A stretch of 64,000 bases of DNA. Origin: CAYVAP01 sp964343195 (GTDB lineage Bacteria; Bacteroidota; Bacteroidia; J057). The notes beneath the pieces are model-generated. The model did no database searches, was not told where the DNA came from, and saw nothing but the letters and a program-made list of their open reading frames with translations. Of this stretch, positions 25,739 to 34,905 are shown piece by piece (positions within the stretch are counted from its first letter, which is position 1; each line of letters opens with the position of its first letter). The DNA is taken from contig CAYFIR010000008.1 in the NCBI GenBank assembly GCA_964343195.1, positions 1 to 64,000 on the forward strand, read 5' to 3'. A program made the translations under genes and the position numbers.

Positions 25739-26707
25739 CTATTGACCGATGGAATTGACATAAGCGGTGATTGAGGCGACAAGTTCCTCTATCAGCGGCA
25801 GCTCGGGATCGCTATAGGTGGCGATATTGGCCATTCGGTCAGCCGGGGCTTCTTTGAGGATGTGGTTCATGCCTTCGATGATGACGAGTTCTGCACTTGA
25901 GGCAGCCTCTGCAAGTATCTCGGCTTCTGAGGCAGGCACCTGGATATCGGTGGTTCCGTTGATGATCAGGATGGGAAAATCCAGCTTTTTCACCGCTGCT
26001 GCCGGATCATATTTGAACCACGAGATGAGGTAAGGCTGCACGCTGGGGCGAAAGAGAGAAGCAAGCATGGGGTTCACATCCTCTACCGTCTTCCCTGCCA
26101 GGAGGAAGTCAAGTATGGGATCGGTCATTTCCGTGAGGGAAGGCCCCTGGGCTGCCAGTTGATCCCTCAGGATCTGATCAGCCGGACGGCCAGGACCTGC
26201 CAGGGAGATGTAGCCAGCTACATCCGCTTTTTGAGAGGCCAGCATGGTGATCAGCGAGCCTTCGCTGTGGCCCAGGGCGATGACTGAGCCGAGGTTCTCG
26301 CGCTCACCCAGCCATGTCATCCAGTCGGCGGCGTCGTTCACGTAGTGCTCAAACCGCAGGTCAGCCTCGCTTCCGGGGCCGACATCGGCGCTCTCCGCAA
26401 TGCCCCGCTTGTCAATTCTCAGCGAAGCAATTCCCTGCCTGTACAGGGCTTCTGCCAGGTACTTGAGGGAGTTATTTTTCATCATGGGGTTGTTGCCATC
26501 CCGATCTGTAGGCCCAGAACCTGGGTGGATGAATACCACGGGAGGGGCCTTCTCGGTTTCAGGTATAAGCAGGGTCCCGTGTAGGTCGCCCATATCGGTG
26601 GAAAGCTGTACTTGCTCTCCCACAATTTCCCCGTCCTGAGCTACTCCGAGCACAGGCCACAGCCCGAGAAGGGCGCTACAGACCAAAAGGTTAAACAGGT
26701 TTCGCAT
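25739..26707 (-). CDS. Exported alpha/beta-hydrolase (serine aminopeptidase/acyl hydrolase-like)
   Basis: The 322-residue protein has a signal peptide (MRNLFNLLVCSALLGLWPVLGVAQ). The hydrolase core shows HPGSGPTDRDGN (oxyanion region), the nucleophile elbow GHSEGS near Ser148, Asp in NGTTDIQVP near 245, and His in GMNHILK near 277. It resembles periplasmic alpha/beta-hydrolases of Bacteroidota annotated as S9/S33-like or lysophospholipase-type. The gene converges with the preceding hydrolase gene (15-bp gap). Two TTAGA-N6-TCTAA dyads lie just upstream at 26721-26782. Confidence 0.85.
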   Translation of the reverse strand: MRNLFNLLVCSALLGLWPVLGVAQDGEIVGEQVQLSTDMGDLHGTLLIPETEKAPPVVFIHPGSGPTDRDGNNPMMKNNSLKYLAEALYRQGIASLRIDKRGIAESADVGPGSEADLRFEHYVNDAADWMTWLGERENLGSVIALGHSEGSLITMLASQKADVAGYISLAGPGRPADQILRDQLAAQGPSLTEMTDPILDFLLAGKTVEDVNPMLASLFRPSVQPYLISWFKYDPAAAVKKLDFPILIINGTTDIQVPASEAEILAEAASSAELVIIEGMNHILKEAPADRMANIATYSDPELPLIEELVASITAYVNSIGQ

Positions 26708-26720
26708 TTGGGTTTATTTT

Positions 26721-26782
26721 ATTTAGATGAATTTCTAAATGAAGATACGGAAGATTTCCTAAACAGTTAGATATCTGTCTAA
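26721..26782 (-). promoter_or_regulatory. Paired operator-like dyads TTAGA-N6-TCTAA
   Basis: Two inverted repeats precede the exported hydrolase gene. ATTTAGA-N6-TCTAAAT at 26721-26740 begins 14 bp before its start codon, and TTAGA-N6-TCTAA lies at 26767-26782. The half-sites are identical and the centres are 44 bp apart, about four helical turns, which suggests cooperative binding of a dimeric repressor. No regulator gene is adjacent. Confidence 0.6.
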
Positions 26783-26944
26783 ATAAGCCTCTCCAAAGAA
26801 TGACTGAAAATCAGGATGATAGAGCTATTTCGCTAATAATCAAGCCGTTTTTTGACTATATCTGCTAAATCGCCCTTTTGCTCAGTTCATCAACCGGATA
26901 TGGCGACTGCCTCTGAAGCAGGCTTTTTTCCGGTATGCCCTCCG

Positions 26945-26952
26945 TAAATTTG
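26945..26952 (+). promoter_or_regulatory. -7 box of the glycosyltransferase gene
   Basis: TAAATTTG matches TAnnTTTG. Transcription would start near 26956, giving a leader of about 20 bases to the ATG at 26977. An ATG at 26938 and the frame opening at 26935 lie upstream of the box and are therefore not used. Confidence 0.55.
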
Positions 26953-26976
26953 AGTATTCTTGATAAGCAGAGCCTA

Positions 26977-28101
26977 ATGGACAAGCAGAAAATAGCCATC
27001 ATCGGTGTGAAATACTGGCCCTCCAGGGGAGGAGTGAGCCGTATCGTAGAGGATACAGTGGAGTTGCTCAAGGATTACTTTGAGTTTACCATTTACTGCT
27101 ACGCTCATCCCATGGCAGCCACCCATATGTCTGGAGTTAATGTCATCCAGATAGAGGAGAAAAAAATGGGCGTAGTAGGGGTATTTAATTTCTATCGCGA
27201 ATGTGTGAACCATGCGGTCAGGTTTGGAGACTATGACCTGGTCCATCTTCATAAAATCGATGCAGCGTATTTTTTGCCCGCCCTCACACAGCGATACCAG
27301 GTAATCGCGACTTCACATGAATCTCCGTACAAACGTGATAAATGGTCTGCCATTACAAAGCAGTATTTTAGGGCTATGGAGCGACGCTTCATGAATGCCG
27401 ATGCTACGCTTACCTCCATATCAAAGCCTTTGGCAGAATACTACGAGAAGGCATATGGCCGCAAGGTCACCTATATCCCCAATGGAGTCGATGTGCACCT
27501 CACTCCTAATGAGGCTGACGCCAGGACTATCCTCAACAAGCATGATGTAAAGGAGCCTTTTATCTTCTTTGCTGCCCGACGTGTGATGAGTACCAAGGGT
27601 GCCCACCACCTACTCGATGCCCTCAAACGCCTGGACTATCGTGGAAATGTCGTAATAGCCGGAGATACCAGGCAGGTGCCAGCCTATACCCGCCGACTGC
27701 TGGAGCAGGCACAGGGCCTCAATGTCCACTTCATAGGCTACGTCGCCGAGAAGGCTACCCTAATGGCGCTGGTACAGTTGGCAGAGGTGTTTGTCTTTCC
27801 TTCAGAAGTTGAGGGAATGTCTGTCATGCTGCTGGAAGTCGCCAGCCTTGGAACTCCTGTGATTGCCAGCGACATCGAGGAAAACACCTCCATATTTGAT
27901 GAGTCTGAGTTGCTCTTTTTCCGAAGCCAGGACGAAGCAGACCTCGCTCAGAAACTTGCCTGGTCATTCCGTCACTCCAAGGAGATGCAACAAATGGCCG
28001 TACGCGCCCGTCGCCGGGTACAGACAGAATATAACCGGGAGTTAATCTCCCAGCGATATGCGATGCTATATCGGCAGGGTCATCCAGTTATGGCCAGATA
28101 A
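26977..28101 (+). CDS. GT4-family glycosyltransferase
   Basis: This 374-residue GT-B glycosyltransferase has the N-terminal Rossmann half starting IAIIGVKYWPSRGGVSRIVEDT (acceptor side, Gly-rich loop). The C-terminal half has YIPNGVD, FFAARRVMSTKGAHHLLDAL and the nucleotide-sugar E-x7-E motif within VFPSEVEGMSVMLLEVASLGTPVIASDI. It would transfer a sugar from a nucleotide donor to a cell-surface polysaccharide or lipid. It is isolated from other polysaccharide genes; downstream it is followed by a MITE-like element. The start is fixed by the -7 box at 26945-26952. Confidence 0.93.
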   Translation: MDKQKIAIIGVKYWPSRGGVSRIVEDTVELLKDYFEFTIYCYAHPMAATHMSGVNVIQIEEKKMGVVGVFNFYRECVNHAVRFGDYDLVHLHKIDAAYFLPALTQRYQVIATSHESPYKRDKWSAITKQYFRAMERRFMNADATLTSISKPLAEYYEKAYGRKVTYIPNGVDVHLTPNEADARTILNKHDVKEPFIFFAARRVMSTKGAHHLLDALKRLDYRGNVVIAGDTRQVPAYTRRLLEQAQGLNVHFIGYVAEKATLMALVQLAEVFVFPSEVEGMSVMLLEVASLGTPVIASDIEENTSIFDESELLFFRSQDEADLAQKLAWSFRHSKEMQQMAVRARRRVQTEYNRELISQRYAMLYRQGHPVMAR

Positions 28102-28133
28102 TGGATATGAAGGGTGACTGAAGGGACTCTGAA

Positions 28134-28440
28134 CTGGACTTTATCCAAAATGCTTTTCCAATTGCAGTGTCGCCTTCAGCGGGACTTACTTCTTTTTCAA
28201 AAGAAGTAAGCAAGAAAAGCTCGGCATTTCAGGCTGCCCCTCAAGCCGCCCCGAGCGCCAAATGCCGGGCCAACCCCGCCCCAGGCTTGCTTTAAATCTC
28301 TTTGTACAATATTGCTTGTTGAAAGTAGTTCGCGAATTAACTAACATCCACCTAAAGCCCCGATGTTGGTTAATTGCTGATGGCCAATTTGTCGGTATTA
28401 GGAAGGGATTTTTCCCATTTAAAAAATGGATAAAGTCCAA
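28134..28440. mobile_element. MITE-like element, 307 bp, family A copy 2
   Basis: The left end is CTGGACTTTATCCA (28134-28147); the right end, read from the other strand, is TTGGACTTTATCCA (28427-28440). Perfect 5-bp direct repeats CTGAA flank it at 28129-28133 and 28441-28445. The stem near the right end is AATTAACTAACATC/GATGTTGGTTAATT (28335-28348, 28362-28375), which differs from copy 1 by paired changes. The left interior has another hairpin around ACTTACTTCTTTT/AAAAGAAGTAAG. It has no gene and fills the 390-bp gap between the glycosyltransferase and HAD genes. Confidence 0.85.
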
Positions 28441-28493
28441 CTGAACGAGGGTTTCGCTTTTTCCATCATCTCCTCCTTCCTGATTCCCCAGAA

Positions 28494-29183
28494 TTACCCT
28501 GAAACGGCTGACACTCCCAGCATGGGTAGCAACTCCCTCATCTGATCCAGAATGGCGGTAGGGCTGGCCTGCTCGAGTTGTTGACGTGTTTGGGCCCCAG
28601 TCGTAATCCCAAAGGTTTTGCCACAGCCGGCGGCCTTCCCTTCCTCAATGTCAACCATTGAATCACCGATCTTTGCCACGGCCTCTGCCCTGCCTATTCC
28701 CAGCTTTTCCATCGCCAGATGAATCATATCCGGATGGGGGCGGCTGCGCTCCACATCGTCGGCCGTTACGAGTAAATCGATGCTTTCTCCCTCTTTCCAT
28801 CCGAGTTTCTGCAACAGGGACTCGGCTGTAGTGCGGTCATACCCTGTATTTAGCACAACCTTTACAGAGGCTTGCTTTAGGATTCCGAAGGTTGCCTCAA
28901 CCCCCGAAAATGGTACCACCTCGAGGTCCCGATAAGCCTGGGTCAGCCGGGATAAAAACTGCTTGTGCATCTCGACTGCCGTGGGACCAGTTCCTTCCAG
29001 AGGAGCAAGAGACATCAGTCCCTTTATCGCATCCAGCTTCTCCTTACCCGCACCTTCTCGCATCACATCATCCAGTGATAACTGATATCCTGCATCCTTC
29101 ATCACCTGGTGAAGGGTCCGGTAAACTACGTTTGCTTCATCGACGGTTGTACCCGCCATGTCAAATACCATCATCTGAATCAT
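28494..29183 (-). CDS. Phosphonatase-like HAD hydrolase
   Basis: The 229-residue product begins MIQMMVFDMAGTTVDEANVVY. The nucleophile motif DMAGTT (Asp8) is the form seen in phosphonoacetaldehyde hydrolase-like proteins of the HAD superfamily. VVLNTGYDRTTAESLL gives motif II, and KIGDSMVDIEEGKAAGCG gives motif IV near residue 175. The PhnX Schiff-base lysine cannot be confirmed, so this belongs to the phosphonatase-like group of uncertain substrate. The ATG at 29183 is chosen because a -7 box lies at 29234-29241, which excludes the longer frame from 29246. Confidence 0.85.
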   Translation of the reverse strand: MIQMMVFDMAGTTVDEANVVYRTLHQVMKDAGYQLSLDDVMREGAGKEKLDAIKGLMSLAPLEGTGPTAVEMHKQFLSRLTQAYRDLEVVPFSGVEATFGILKQASVKVVLNTGYDRTTAESLLQKLGWKEGESIDLLVTADDVERSRPHPDMIHLAMEKLGIGRAEAVAKIGDSMVDIEEGKAAGCGKTFGITTGAQTRQQLEQASPTAILDQMRELLPMLGVSAVSG

Positions 29184-29233
29184 GGTCGAAAGAAGAGATT
29201 TGAGGGTGAATAAATATGAGCGATGAACTGGCT

Positions 29234-29241
29234 CAAAATTA
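29234..29241 (-). promoter_or_regulatory. -7 box of the phosphonatase-like HAD gene
   Basis: On the minus strand the sequence reads TAATTTTG, matching TAnnTTTG. The predicted transcript start near 29230 leaves a leader of about 45 bases before the ATG at 29183. No TTG is found at the usual distance upstream. Confidence 0.45.
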
Positions 29242-29422
29242 ACCAATATTTAAATATATAAGAGCCTATCCACGCTGTTTAACTAAGGATTAATTGTAGC
29301 ATAACATAGAGGCCGTTCATTTGGGATGAGGATATTAATATGCTCTGACATGTGGTAAGGCTATGTCATCGACACCCCTACTAATCCTGCTCATTGAAAT
29401 TCCACTTTCCCAAGTTTTTTCT

Positions 29423-29442
29423 GGAGCTGCGGCAACAGCTCC
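29423..29442 (+). other. Hairpin in the SusC leader region
   Basis: The 335-bp region before susC (29184-29518) is AT-rich at its left end and contains one clear hairpin, GGAGCTG-N6-CAGCTCC, about 80 bp before the SusC start. No convincing -7 box was found for susC (the nearest is TTCATTTG at about 29318, one mismatch). A regulatory role of the hairpin is only a possibility. Confidence 0.4.
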
Positions 29443-29518
29443 GCAAAACAGAAACGGGAGCGCCTCGGCAAAGGCAACTCCCTAAATGATTAGCGTCACA
29501 CTAACCAAACTCACTCTT

Positions 29519-32500
29519 ATGTTTCATCAACTTTACGCAGGTAGCCTGCCCAAAAACTGGGCGGCTGTACTGGTATGGCTTTTCCTCAGCTTGCTGAGTG
29601 TAGAGGCCATCGCACAAACAAAGACCATCTCAGGAACGGTAACCGATCAGGCCGAAGGAATCGCCCTGGAAGGTGCCACCGTGATGGTTAAAGGTACAAC
29701 AAAAGGAGCATTTACCGATGCTGAAGGTAAATTTCGCCTTGTCGGTGTATCTGCCCAGGACTCTCTGGTCTTTTCTTACATCGGATACGCCGATCAGACC
29801 ATGGTAGTTGGGTCCAATGCGGTATTTAATGTCGTAATGGTGGCCGTTAACCGTGAGGTTGACGAGGTAATCATCACCGCCCTGGGTATCGAGCGCGACG
29901 AAAAGTCTCTCGGTTATGCCGTTCAGGAAGTAGAAGGTGCCGGCCTGACCCAGGCCCGTGAGCCCAACTTCATCAACGCGCTGGCAGGACGTGCCGCCGG
30001 AGTAAACATCACCCAGGGGGCTTCTGGTGTCGGTAGCTCTGCCCGCATCGTTATCCGTGGCGAGACCTCTATTTCGGGCAACAACCAGCCCCTCTTTGTA
30101 GTGGACGGTGTACCCATTAGCAACGACCTTTTCTCTACTCGCTCTGAGGGCAACCTGGAGGTTGACTATGGCAACGCGGCTTCTGAGATCAATCCTGATG
30201 ACATCGAAGCAGTTACCATCCTGAAGGGAGCCAATGCAACCGCTCTGTACGGTTCTCGTGCCCTGAATGGAGTGGTACTGGTTACCACCAAGAGTGGCCG
30301 TGCGGGTCGTGGCATTGGGGTTACTGTGAACTCCACCACTACGTTCGAGACTGCTCTACGCATCCCTCAGTACCAGAATGAGTACGGTCAGGGGGCCAAT
30401 GGCGAATTCTCTTTCGTAGACGGATCTGGCGCTGGTGTCAATGACGGTGTGGATGAAAGCTGGGGTCCCAAGCTGGACATCGGGCTGAACATTCCTCAGC
30501 ATGACAGCCCTACTACCGGAACCAATCCTGAGACTGGTGAGCCTTACCGCGGTGGAGACGCTTCCGTTCAGGATCGTGGCGATGTCATTGCCACTCCATG
30601 GATTTCCAATCCTGATAACGTTCGCAACTTCTTCCAGACTGGCATCACCACCACCAACAACGTGTCTCTTTCTGGTGCCAATGACAAAGGGGATTTCCGT
30701 CTGTCTTTTACCAACCTGACTTCTGAGGGAATCCTGCCCAACACCGATCTGGGCCGTAACACGCTGAACTTTTCTACTTCTTTCCGCCCAATCGACAAGC
30801 TGACATTCCGTGTCAACGCGAACTACGTGGATACTGACAGCGATAACCGCCCAACTAACAGCTACGGTACTGAAAACGTCATGTACCTGTGGGTTTGGTT
30901 TGGCCGCCACATCAACATGAGCAGCCTGGAAGATTACTGGCAGCCAGGTCTGGAGGGAATCCAGCAGTATAACTACAACTATAACTGGCATGACAATCCT
31001 TACTTCACCATGTTTGAGAACACCAATGGCCTGAAGAAGGATCGCCTCTATGGCAATATGTCTGCCACTTACCAGTTCACGCCCAAGCTCAGCCTGATGC
31101 TGCGTAGCGGTACCGACTACTTCAGCGAATTGCGCGCAAGCCGCCGGGCCTTCTCTACCCAGCGCTTCCCGTTTGGACAGTATCGTGAAGACCGCATCAT
31201 CTTCCAGGAGACCAACTCTGACTTCCTCTTTACCTACGATGATATGAACCGCGGCGACTTCGGTTATCAGGTATCATTTGGAGGAAACCGCATGATCCAG
31301 AACCGTCAGTACCTGCGTATTGCGGCTAACCAGCTTTCAGTACCTGAGGTGTACAACTTTGAGAACTCACGTATTGCACTGAACCAGACCCAATACAACC
31401 TGGCTCGCCAGATCAACTCACTGTACGCTACCGCTCAGTTCTCATACCGGAATGCGATCTACCTGGATCTTTCTGGCCGTAACGACTGGTCAAGTGCATT
31501 GACCAATCCTAAAGATCCTGAGAACAGCAACAATTCATACTTCTACCCTGCTGCAAACGTAGCCTTCGTTCTGAATGAGCTGATGGACATGCCTTCCAGC
31601 ATTACCTTCCTGAAACTGCGTGCAGGTTACGGCCAGGTAGGTGGTGATACCGATCCCTATCGCCTGACCAATGTATATGGCTACCTGACTCCCTGGGGAT
31701 CTACCCAGCGTGTAACCGAAAACAACTCTCTGGCTGACTCTGAGCTGCGTCCTGAGCGTTCCAAGTCTTTTGAGGTCGGAGTGGACTTCCGCATGTTCAA
31801 CAACCGACTGGGTCTGGATGTAGCTTACTACAACACCAATGTTGAAGACCAGATTTTCGCACTGGATGTACCTCAGTCAACTGGTTACAGCAGCAAGATC
31901 GTTAACGCCGGACTGGTAAATAGCCAGGGGGTTGAAGCCGTACTGACTGCTCGTCCAGTAGAGACCACCAACGGATTTAACTGGGATGTAACTGCCAACT
32001 GGGCTCTGCAGCGCTCAAAAGTCATCGAACTGGTAGACGGAATCGAGACTTACCAGATCTCCAGCAACTACCTGACTGTACTGGCTCGCGAAGGTGGCCG
32101 CATGGGCGACGTTTACGGAACTGGTTTCGTGATGATCGATCCTGCTACCGGTGAGCGTCTGGTTCCTGACGAAAACGGAGACCTGCCTGCTGGTGGACGT
32201 CCGCTGATGAACGAAAACGGATTCTGGGAGCGCGACAACAACCTGCGCCGTCTGGGCAACTACAACCCCGACTGGACCATGGGTATCTACAACAACTTCT
32301 CTTACAAAGGCTTCAACCTGGGCTTCCTGGTTGACGTGCGCTACGGTGGAGTTGTGATGTCTCGTACCCTGCTGATCGGTGGTACTTCCGGTATGATGAT
32401 CGAAACTGTAGGAGACAATGACCTGGGTAACCCTGTCCGTAACTCAGTTTACGACGAGAACGGCGAACTCCTGCCTACCAGCGAGCGCGGTGGTGTAGCT

Positions 32501-32887
32501 CCTGACGGACTGTTTGTGGACGCCAACGGAAACTACGTTGAAAACCTGAGTCAAAGCGCTGACGATCGCAAGCGCCTGTCTGGCCGTGATTACTACTGGT
32601 GGACTTACAACCGTGGTAACGAGTCCGTAGGCATGTATGACGCTTCTTACCTGAAGCTGCGCGAAGTGAAGTTTGGATATACCTTCCCAGAGGCCCTGAC
32701 CAGCCGTGTACGTCTGCATGACGTTCGCATCTCAGTTGTAGGACGTAACCTCCTGCTCTTCACCGAGAACCCTCACTTCGATCCTGACACCTACTCATTC
32801 AGCGGAGGAACCGTGGTACCCGGTGTAGAAGACATGGCCACCCCAACCACCCGTAGCTACGGAGTCAACCTGAGCCTGAAGTTCTAA
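29519..32887 (+). CDS. SusC/RagA-family TonB-dependent outer-membrane receptor
   Basis: This 1122-residue nutrient transporter has a signal peptide (...VWLFLSLLSVEAIAQ). A carboxypeptidase-regulatory-like domain follows at about 35-115 (ISGTVTDQAEGIALEGATVMVKGTTKGAFTDAEG), then the SusC-type TonB-box region VDEVIITALGIERDEKSLGYAVQEVEG, a plug domain with GVNITQG...VIRGETSISGNNQPLFVVDGVPI, and a C-terminal beta barrel ending LSLKF. It has no STN domain, so it probably does not signal through an anti-sigma factor. The ATG at 29519 is preferred; an in-frame ATG at 29486 would lengthen the n-region by 11 residues. The SusD partner follows after 97 bp. Confidence 0.95.
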   Translation: MFHQLYAGSLPKNWAAVLVWLFLSLLSVEAIAQTKTISGTVTDQAEGIALEGATVMVKGTTKGAFTDAEGKFRLVGVSAQDSLVFSYIGYADQTMVVGSNAVFNVVMVAVNREVDEVIITALGIERDEKSLGYAVQEVEGAGLTQAREPNFINALAGRAAGVNITQGASGVGSSARIVIRGETSISGNNQPLFVVDGVPISNDLFSTRSEGNLEVDYGNAASEINPDDIEAVTILKGANATALYGSRALNGVVLVTTKSGRAGRGIGVTVNSTTTFETALRIPQYQNEYGQGANGEFSFVDGSGAGVNDGVDESWGPKLDIGLNIPQHDSPTTGTNPETGEPYRGGDASVQDRGDVIATPWISNPDNVRNFFQTGITTTNNVSLSGANDKGDFRLSFTNLTSEGILPNTDLGRNTLNFSTSFRPIDKLTFRVNANYVDTDSDNRPTNSYGTENVMYLWVWFGRHINMSSLEDYWQPGLEGIQQYNYNYNWHDNPYFTMFENTNGLKKDRLYGNMSATYQFTPKLSLMLRSGTDYFSELRASRRAFSTQRFPFGQYREDRIIFQETNSDFLFTYDDMNRGDFGYQVSFGGNRMIQNRQYLRIAANQLSVPEVYNFENSRIALNQTQYNLARQINSLYATAQFSYRNAIYLDLSGRNDWSSALTNPKDPENSNNSYFYPAANVAFVLNELMDMPSSITFLKLRAGYGQVGGDTDPYRLTNVYGYLTPWGSTQRVTENNSLADSELRPERSKSFEVGVDFRMFNNRLGLDVAYYNTNVEDQIFALDVPQSTGYSSKIVNAGLVNSQGVEAVLTARPVETTNGFNWDVTANWALQRSKVIELVDGIETYQISSNYLTVLAREGGRMGDVYGTGFVMIDPATGERLVPDENGDLPAGGRPLMNENGFWERDNNLRRLGNYNPDWTMGIYNNFSYKGFNLGFLVDVRYGGVVMSRTLLIGGTSGMMIETVGDNDLGNPVRNSVYDENGELLPTSERGGVAPDGLFVDANGNYVENLSQSADDRKRLSGRDYYWWTYNRGNESVGMYDASYLKLREVKFGYTFPEALTSRVRLHDVRISVVGRNLLLFTENPHFDPDTYSFSGGTVVPGVEDMATPTTRSYGVNLSLKF

Positions 32888-32984
32888 TAAAGGAAATGAA
32901 GGTATGGAGGTATCAAGGACATCAAAAAGTCCTCTACTTTCTCCTACCCCCTTTCAACCTTTTCAAAAACAACTTTTTAGGAAA

Positions 32985-34550
32985 ATGAAAAAATTAGCAT
33001 ACATCGCGCTGGTACTGGTAAGCCTCCTTTCGGCCTGTACCGCCAACTTCGAAGAAATCAACAGTAACCCAAATGCTCCTGAAAGCGTTCCGGGATCGCT
33101 GTTACTCCCAACTCTCATCATCGAGCCAGCTCAAATGCAGGGCAACCTCGGATGGGAAGACGGCAACATCTCCATGCAGATCGTCGCCGTAAACAACTTC
33201 ACCACTTTCGACCAAATGGGTTGGGGTGGACAGTCCGGAGTCTGGAACCTGCTTTACCGTGGAATCCGCGACGCTCAGAACCTGATCGACATCGCTGAAG
33301 AAAGTGGAAACGCTGACTACAAGGCAGTTGCCCTGATCATCCGCGCGTGGATGGGCGGCATGCTGACCGATATGTTTGGAGATGTTCCTTTCTCTGAAGC
33401 CAACAAGGCAAAGGACGGAAACTTCACCCCTTCATATGACAATCAGGAAGACGTATACACCGCTATTTTAGCAGACCTGGAAGAAGCTGCCGACCTGCTC
33501 GGTACAGGTTCTGGCATCAGCGGAGACCTGCTCTATAGCGGTAACCTGGATCAGTGGCGCAAGTTTGCCAACTCTCTGCGCATTCGCTATCTGATGCGCC
33601 TGGAAAACAAGTGGGGTGGCAGCACCGTAGGCGCTCAGATCCAGCAGATCATCGACAGTGAGCCTGTATTCGAAACAGTGGAGGACGGAGCTTCCGTTCC
33701 TTACCTCGCTACCGCTCCCAACCAGAGCCCACGCCACACTGGCCGAGTAGGTGGTTTTGACGAGCAGCGCCTGAGCCAGAAGGCTGAGGAGCGCATGAAA
33801 GCCATCGACGATCCCCGCCTGTTTGTGTACTACCGCCCCATCGGCAACCCGGACAGCCTGGCAGCCTACTTTGACGCCAACACACTGGCCCAGCTCGAAG
33901 CAGCTAGCGGAACTGGCAAGACTGCATACAAAGACTTCTTCACCGGACTGTATGCAGAGGGTCCAGAGGCTGTTCGTGCTTACTACCCACTTTTCAAAGG
34001 CCTGCCTAACGGCTTGTCTGAAGGTAACGCCATCAACTACAACGGTAGCCGCCAAAACCAGTCTCGCCTGGGCGAGATCCTTCGCGAACTGCCAAACGGT
34101 GTTTCCATGCACTTCATGACTTATGCCGAGCTTCAGTTCATCCTGGCGGAGGCTGCTCAGAAAGGGTACATCAGCGGCGATGCTGAGGTTTACTACCTGG
34201 CTGGTATCCAGGCTGCCATGGACATGTATGGCATCACACCGCACGAGTCCTACTATACCCAGGAAGGCGTAGCTCTGTCTGACGATTCTGAAACTGCTCT
34301 CGATCAGATCGCCGTTCAGAAGTGGATGAGCCTCTTCGTAGCAGGCTTCGAGGCCTACTTTGACTGGCGTCGTACTGGTCGCCCAGCCATCGAGCCCGGT
34401 CCTGACAACCTGAACGCCAACCGCGTACCCCTGCGATTTGTCTACCCAGACGATGAGCAGGCCCTGAACTCTGCTAACTGGTCAACTGCTGTTGAGCGCC
34501 TTGGTGGTCAGGACGAAATCAACGCGGTCATGTGGTTGCTGGAGGACTAG
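32985..34550 (+). CDS. SusD/RagB-family nutrient-binding outer-membrane lipoprotein
   Basis: The 521-residue product starts MKKLAYIALVLVSLLSAC with a lipobox Cys18. The sequence FEEINSNPNAPESVPGSLLLP is typical of the SusD-like branch PF12771. TPR-like helices carry the family pattern (LLYRGIRDAQNLIDIAEESGN, IRAWMGGMLTDMFGDVPFSEA), and the C-terminus has FVAGFEAYFDWRRTGRP. It acts as the lid over the SusC barrel and captures ligand at the cell surface. The frame is open upstream to 32904 but the ATG at 32985 gives the normal lipoprotein signal. A terminator follows at 34641-34682. Confidence 0.95.
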   Translation: MKKLAYIALVLVSLLSACTANFEEINSNPNAPESVPGSLLLPTLIIEPAQMQGNLGWEDGNISMQIVAVNNFTTFDQMGWGGQSGVWNLLYRGIRDAQNLIDIAEESGNADYKAVALIIRAWMGGMLTDMFGDVPFSEANKAKDGNFTPSYDNQEDVYTAILADLEEAADLLGTGSGISGDLLYSGNLDQWRKFANSLRIRYLMRLENKWGGSTVGAQIQQIIDSEPVFETVEDGASVPYLATAPNQSPRHTGRVGGFDEQRLSQKAEERMKAIDDPRLFVYYRPIGNPDSLAAYFDANTLAQLEAASGTGKTAYKDFFTGLYAEGPEAVRAYYPLFKGLPNGLSEGNAINYNGSRQNQSRLGEILRELPNGVSMHFMTYAELQFILAEAAQKGYISGDAEVYYLAGIQAAMDMYGITPHESYYTQEGVALSDDSETALDQIAVQKWMSLFVAGFEAYFDWRRTGRPAIEPGPDNLNANRVPLRFVYPDDEQALNSANWSTAVERLGGQDEINAVMWLLED

Positions 34551-34640
34551 GAAGTCAATGTGTAGTTCGGAGTTGGGAGTTGGAGTACTGCCTATAACTC
34601 CAAACTCTGAACCTTGAACTCCGGACTAAATACCAAATCG

Positions 34641-34682
34641 GATCGGGGGAAGGGCCGATGGTTCCTTTCCCCGGTCTTTTTT
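34641..34682 (+). terminator. Intrinsic terminator after SusD
   Basis: The stem GGGGGAAGG/CCTTTCCCC (34645-34653, 34664-34672; one G-U pair) with a 10-base loop is followed by a six-T run at 34677-34682. It separates susCD from the phosphoesterase genes, so these may form a second transcript. The preceding spacer (34559-34620) contains degenerate heptamers of the AGTTCGG/GAGTTGG type. Confidence 0.75.
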
Positions 34683-34765
34683 CATAGAAATTCATAACAG
34701 AAGGATAACAAAATCATCCTGCTAGGCACATAGAAGAATACTAATTAAGTGGAGAAATGTGTTTC

Positions 34766-34855
34766 GGTATGCGGAATACGAAGGAAGGTATAAGGTGTTG
34801 ATATTCAAACTTATACCGTATACCGATTTTTACCCATCCGCTTATTCCACATACC
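34766..34855. repeat. Nested inverted repeat upstream of the phosphoesterase gene
   Basis: Outer arms GGTATGCGGAATA (34766-34778) and TATTCCACATACC (34843-34855) pair with one mismatch. Inner arms GGTATAAG (34787-34794) and CTTATACC (34810-34817) pair exactly. The inner word is the same as in the terminator stem at 16267-16301. The repeat lies 50 bp before the lipoprotein start at 34906, inside a 220-bp spacer with no gene. Confidence 0.65.
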
Positions 34856-34905
34856 ACTTTCCCTTTGCCCGTTTCCATAATCCCATCCACCAAACTTTCC
34901 CAGTT

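Noticed and set aside
28186..28440. 84-codon minus-strand frame
   Set aside because: It lies completely inside the family A element and is not shared with copy 1.
34759..34905. N-terminal extension of the phosphodiesterase gene
   Set aside because: It runs through a nested inverted repeat and would bury the lipoprotein signal peptide inside the protein.
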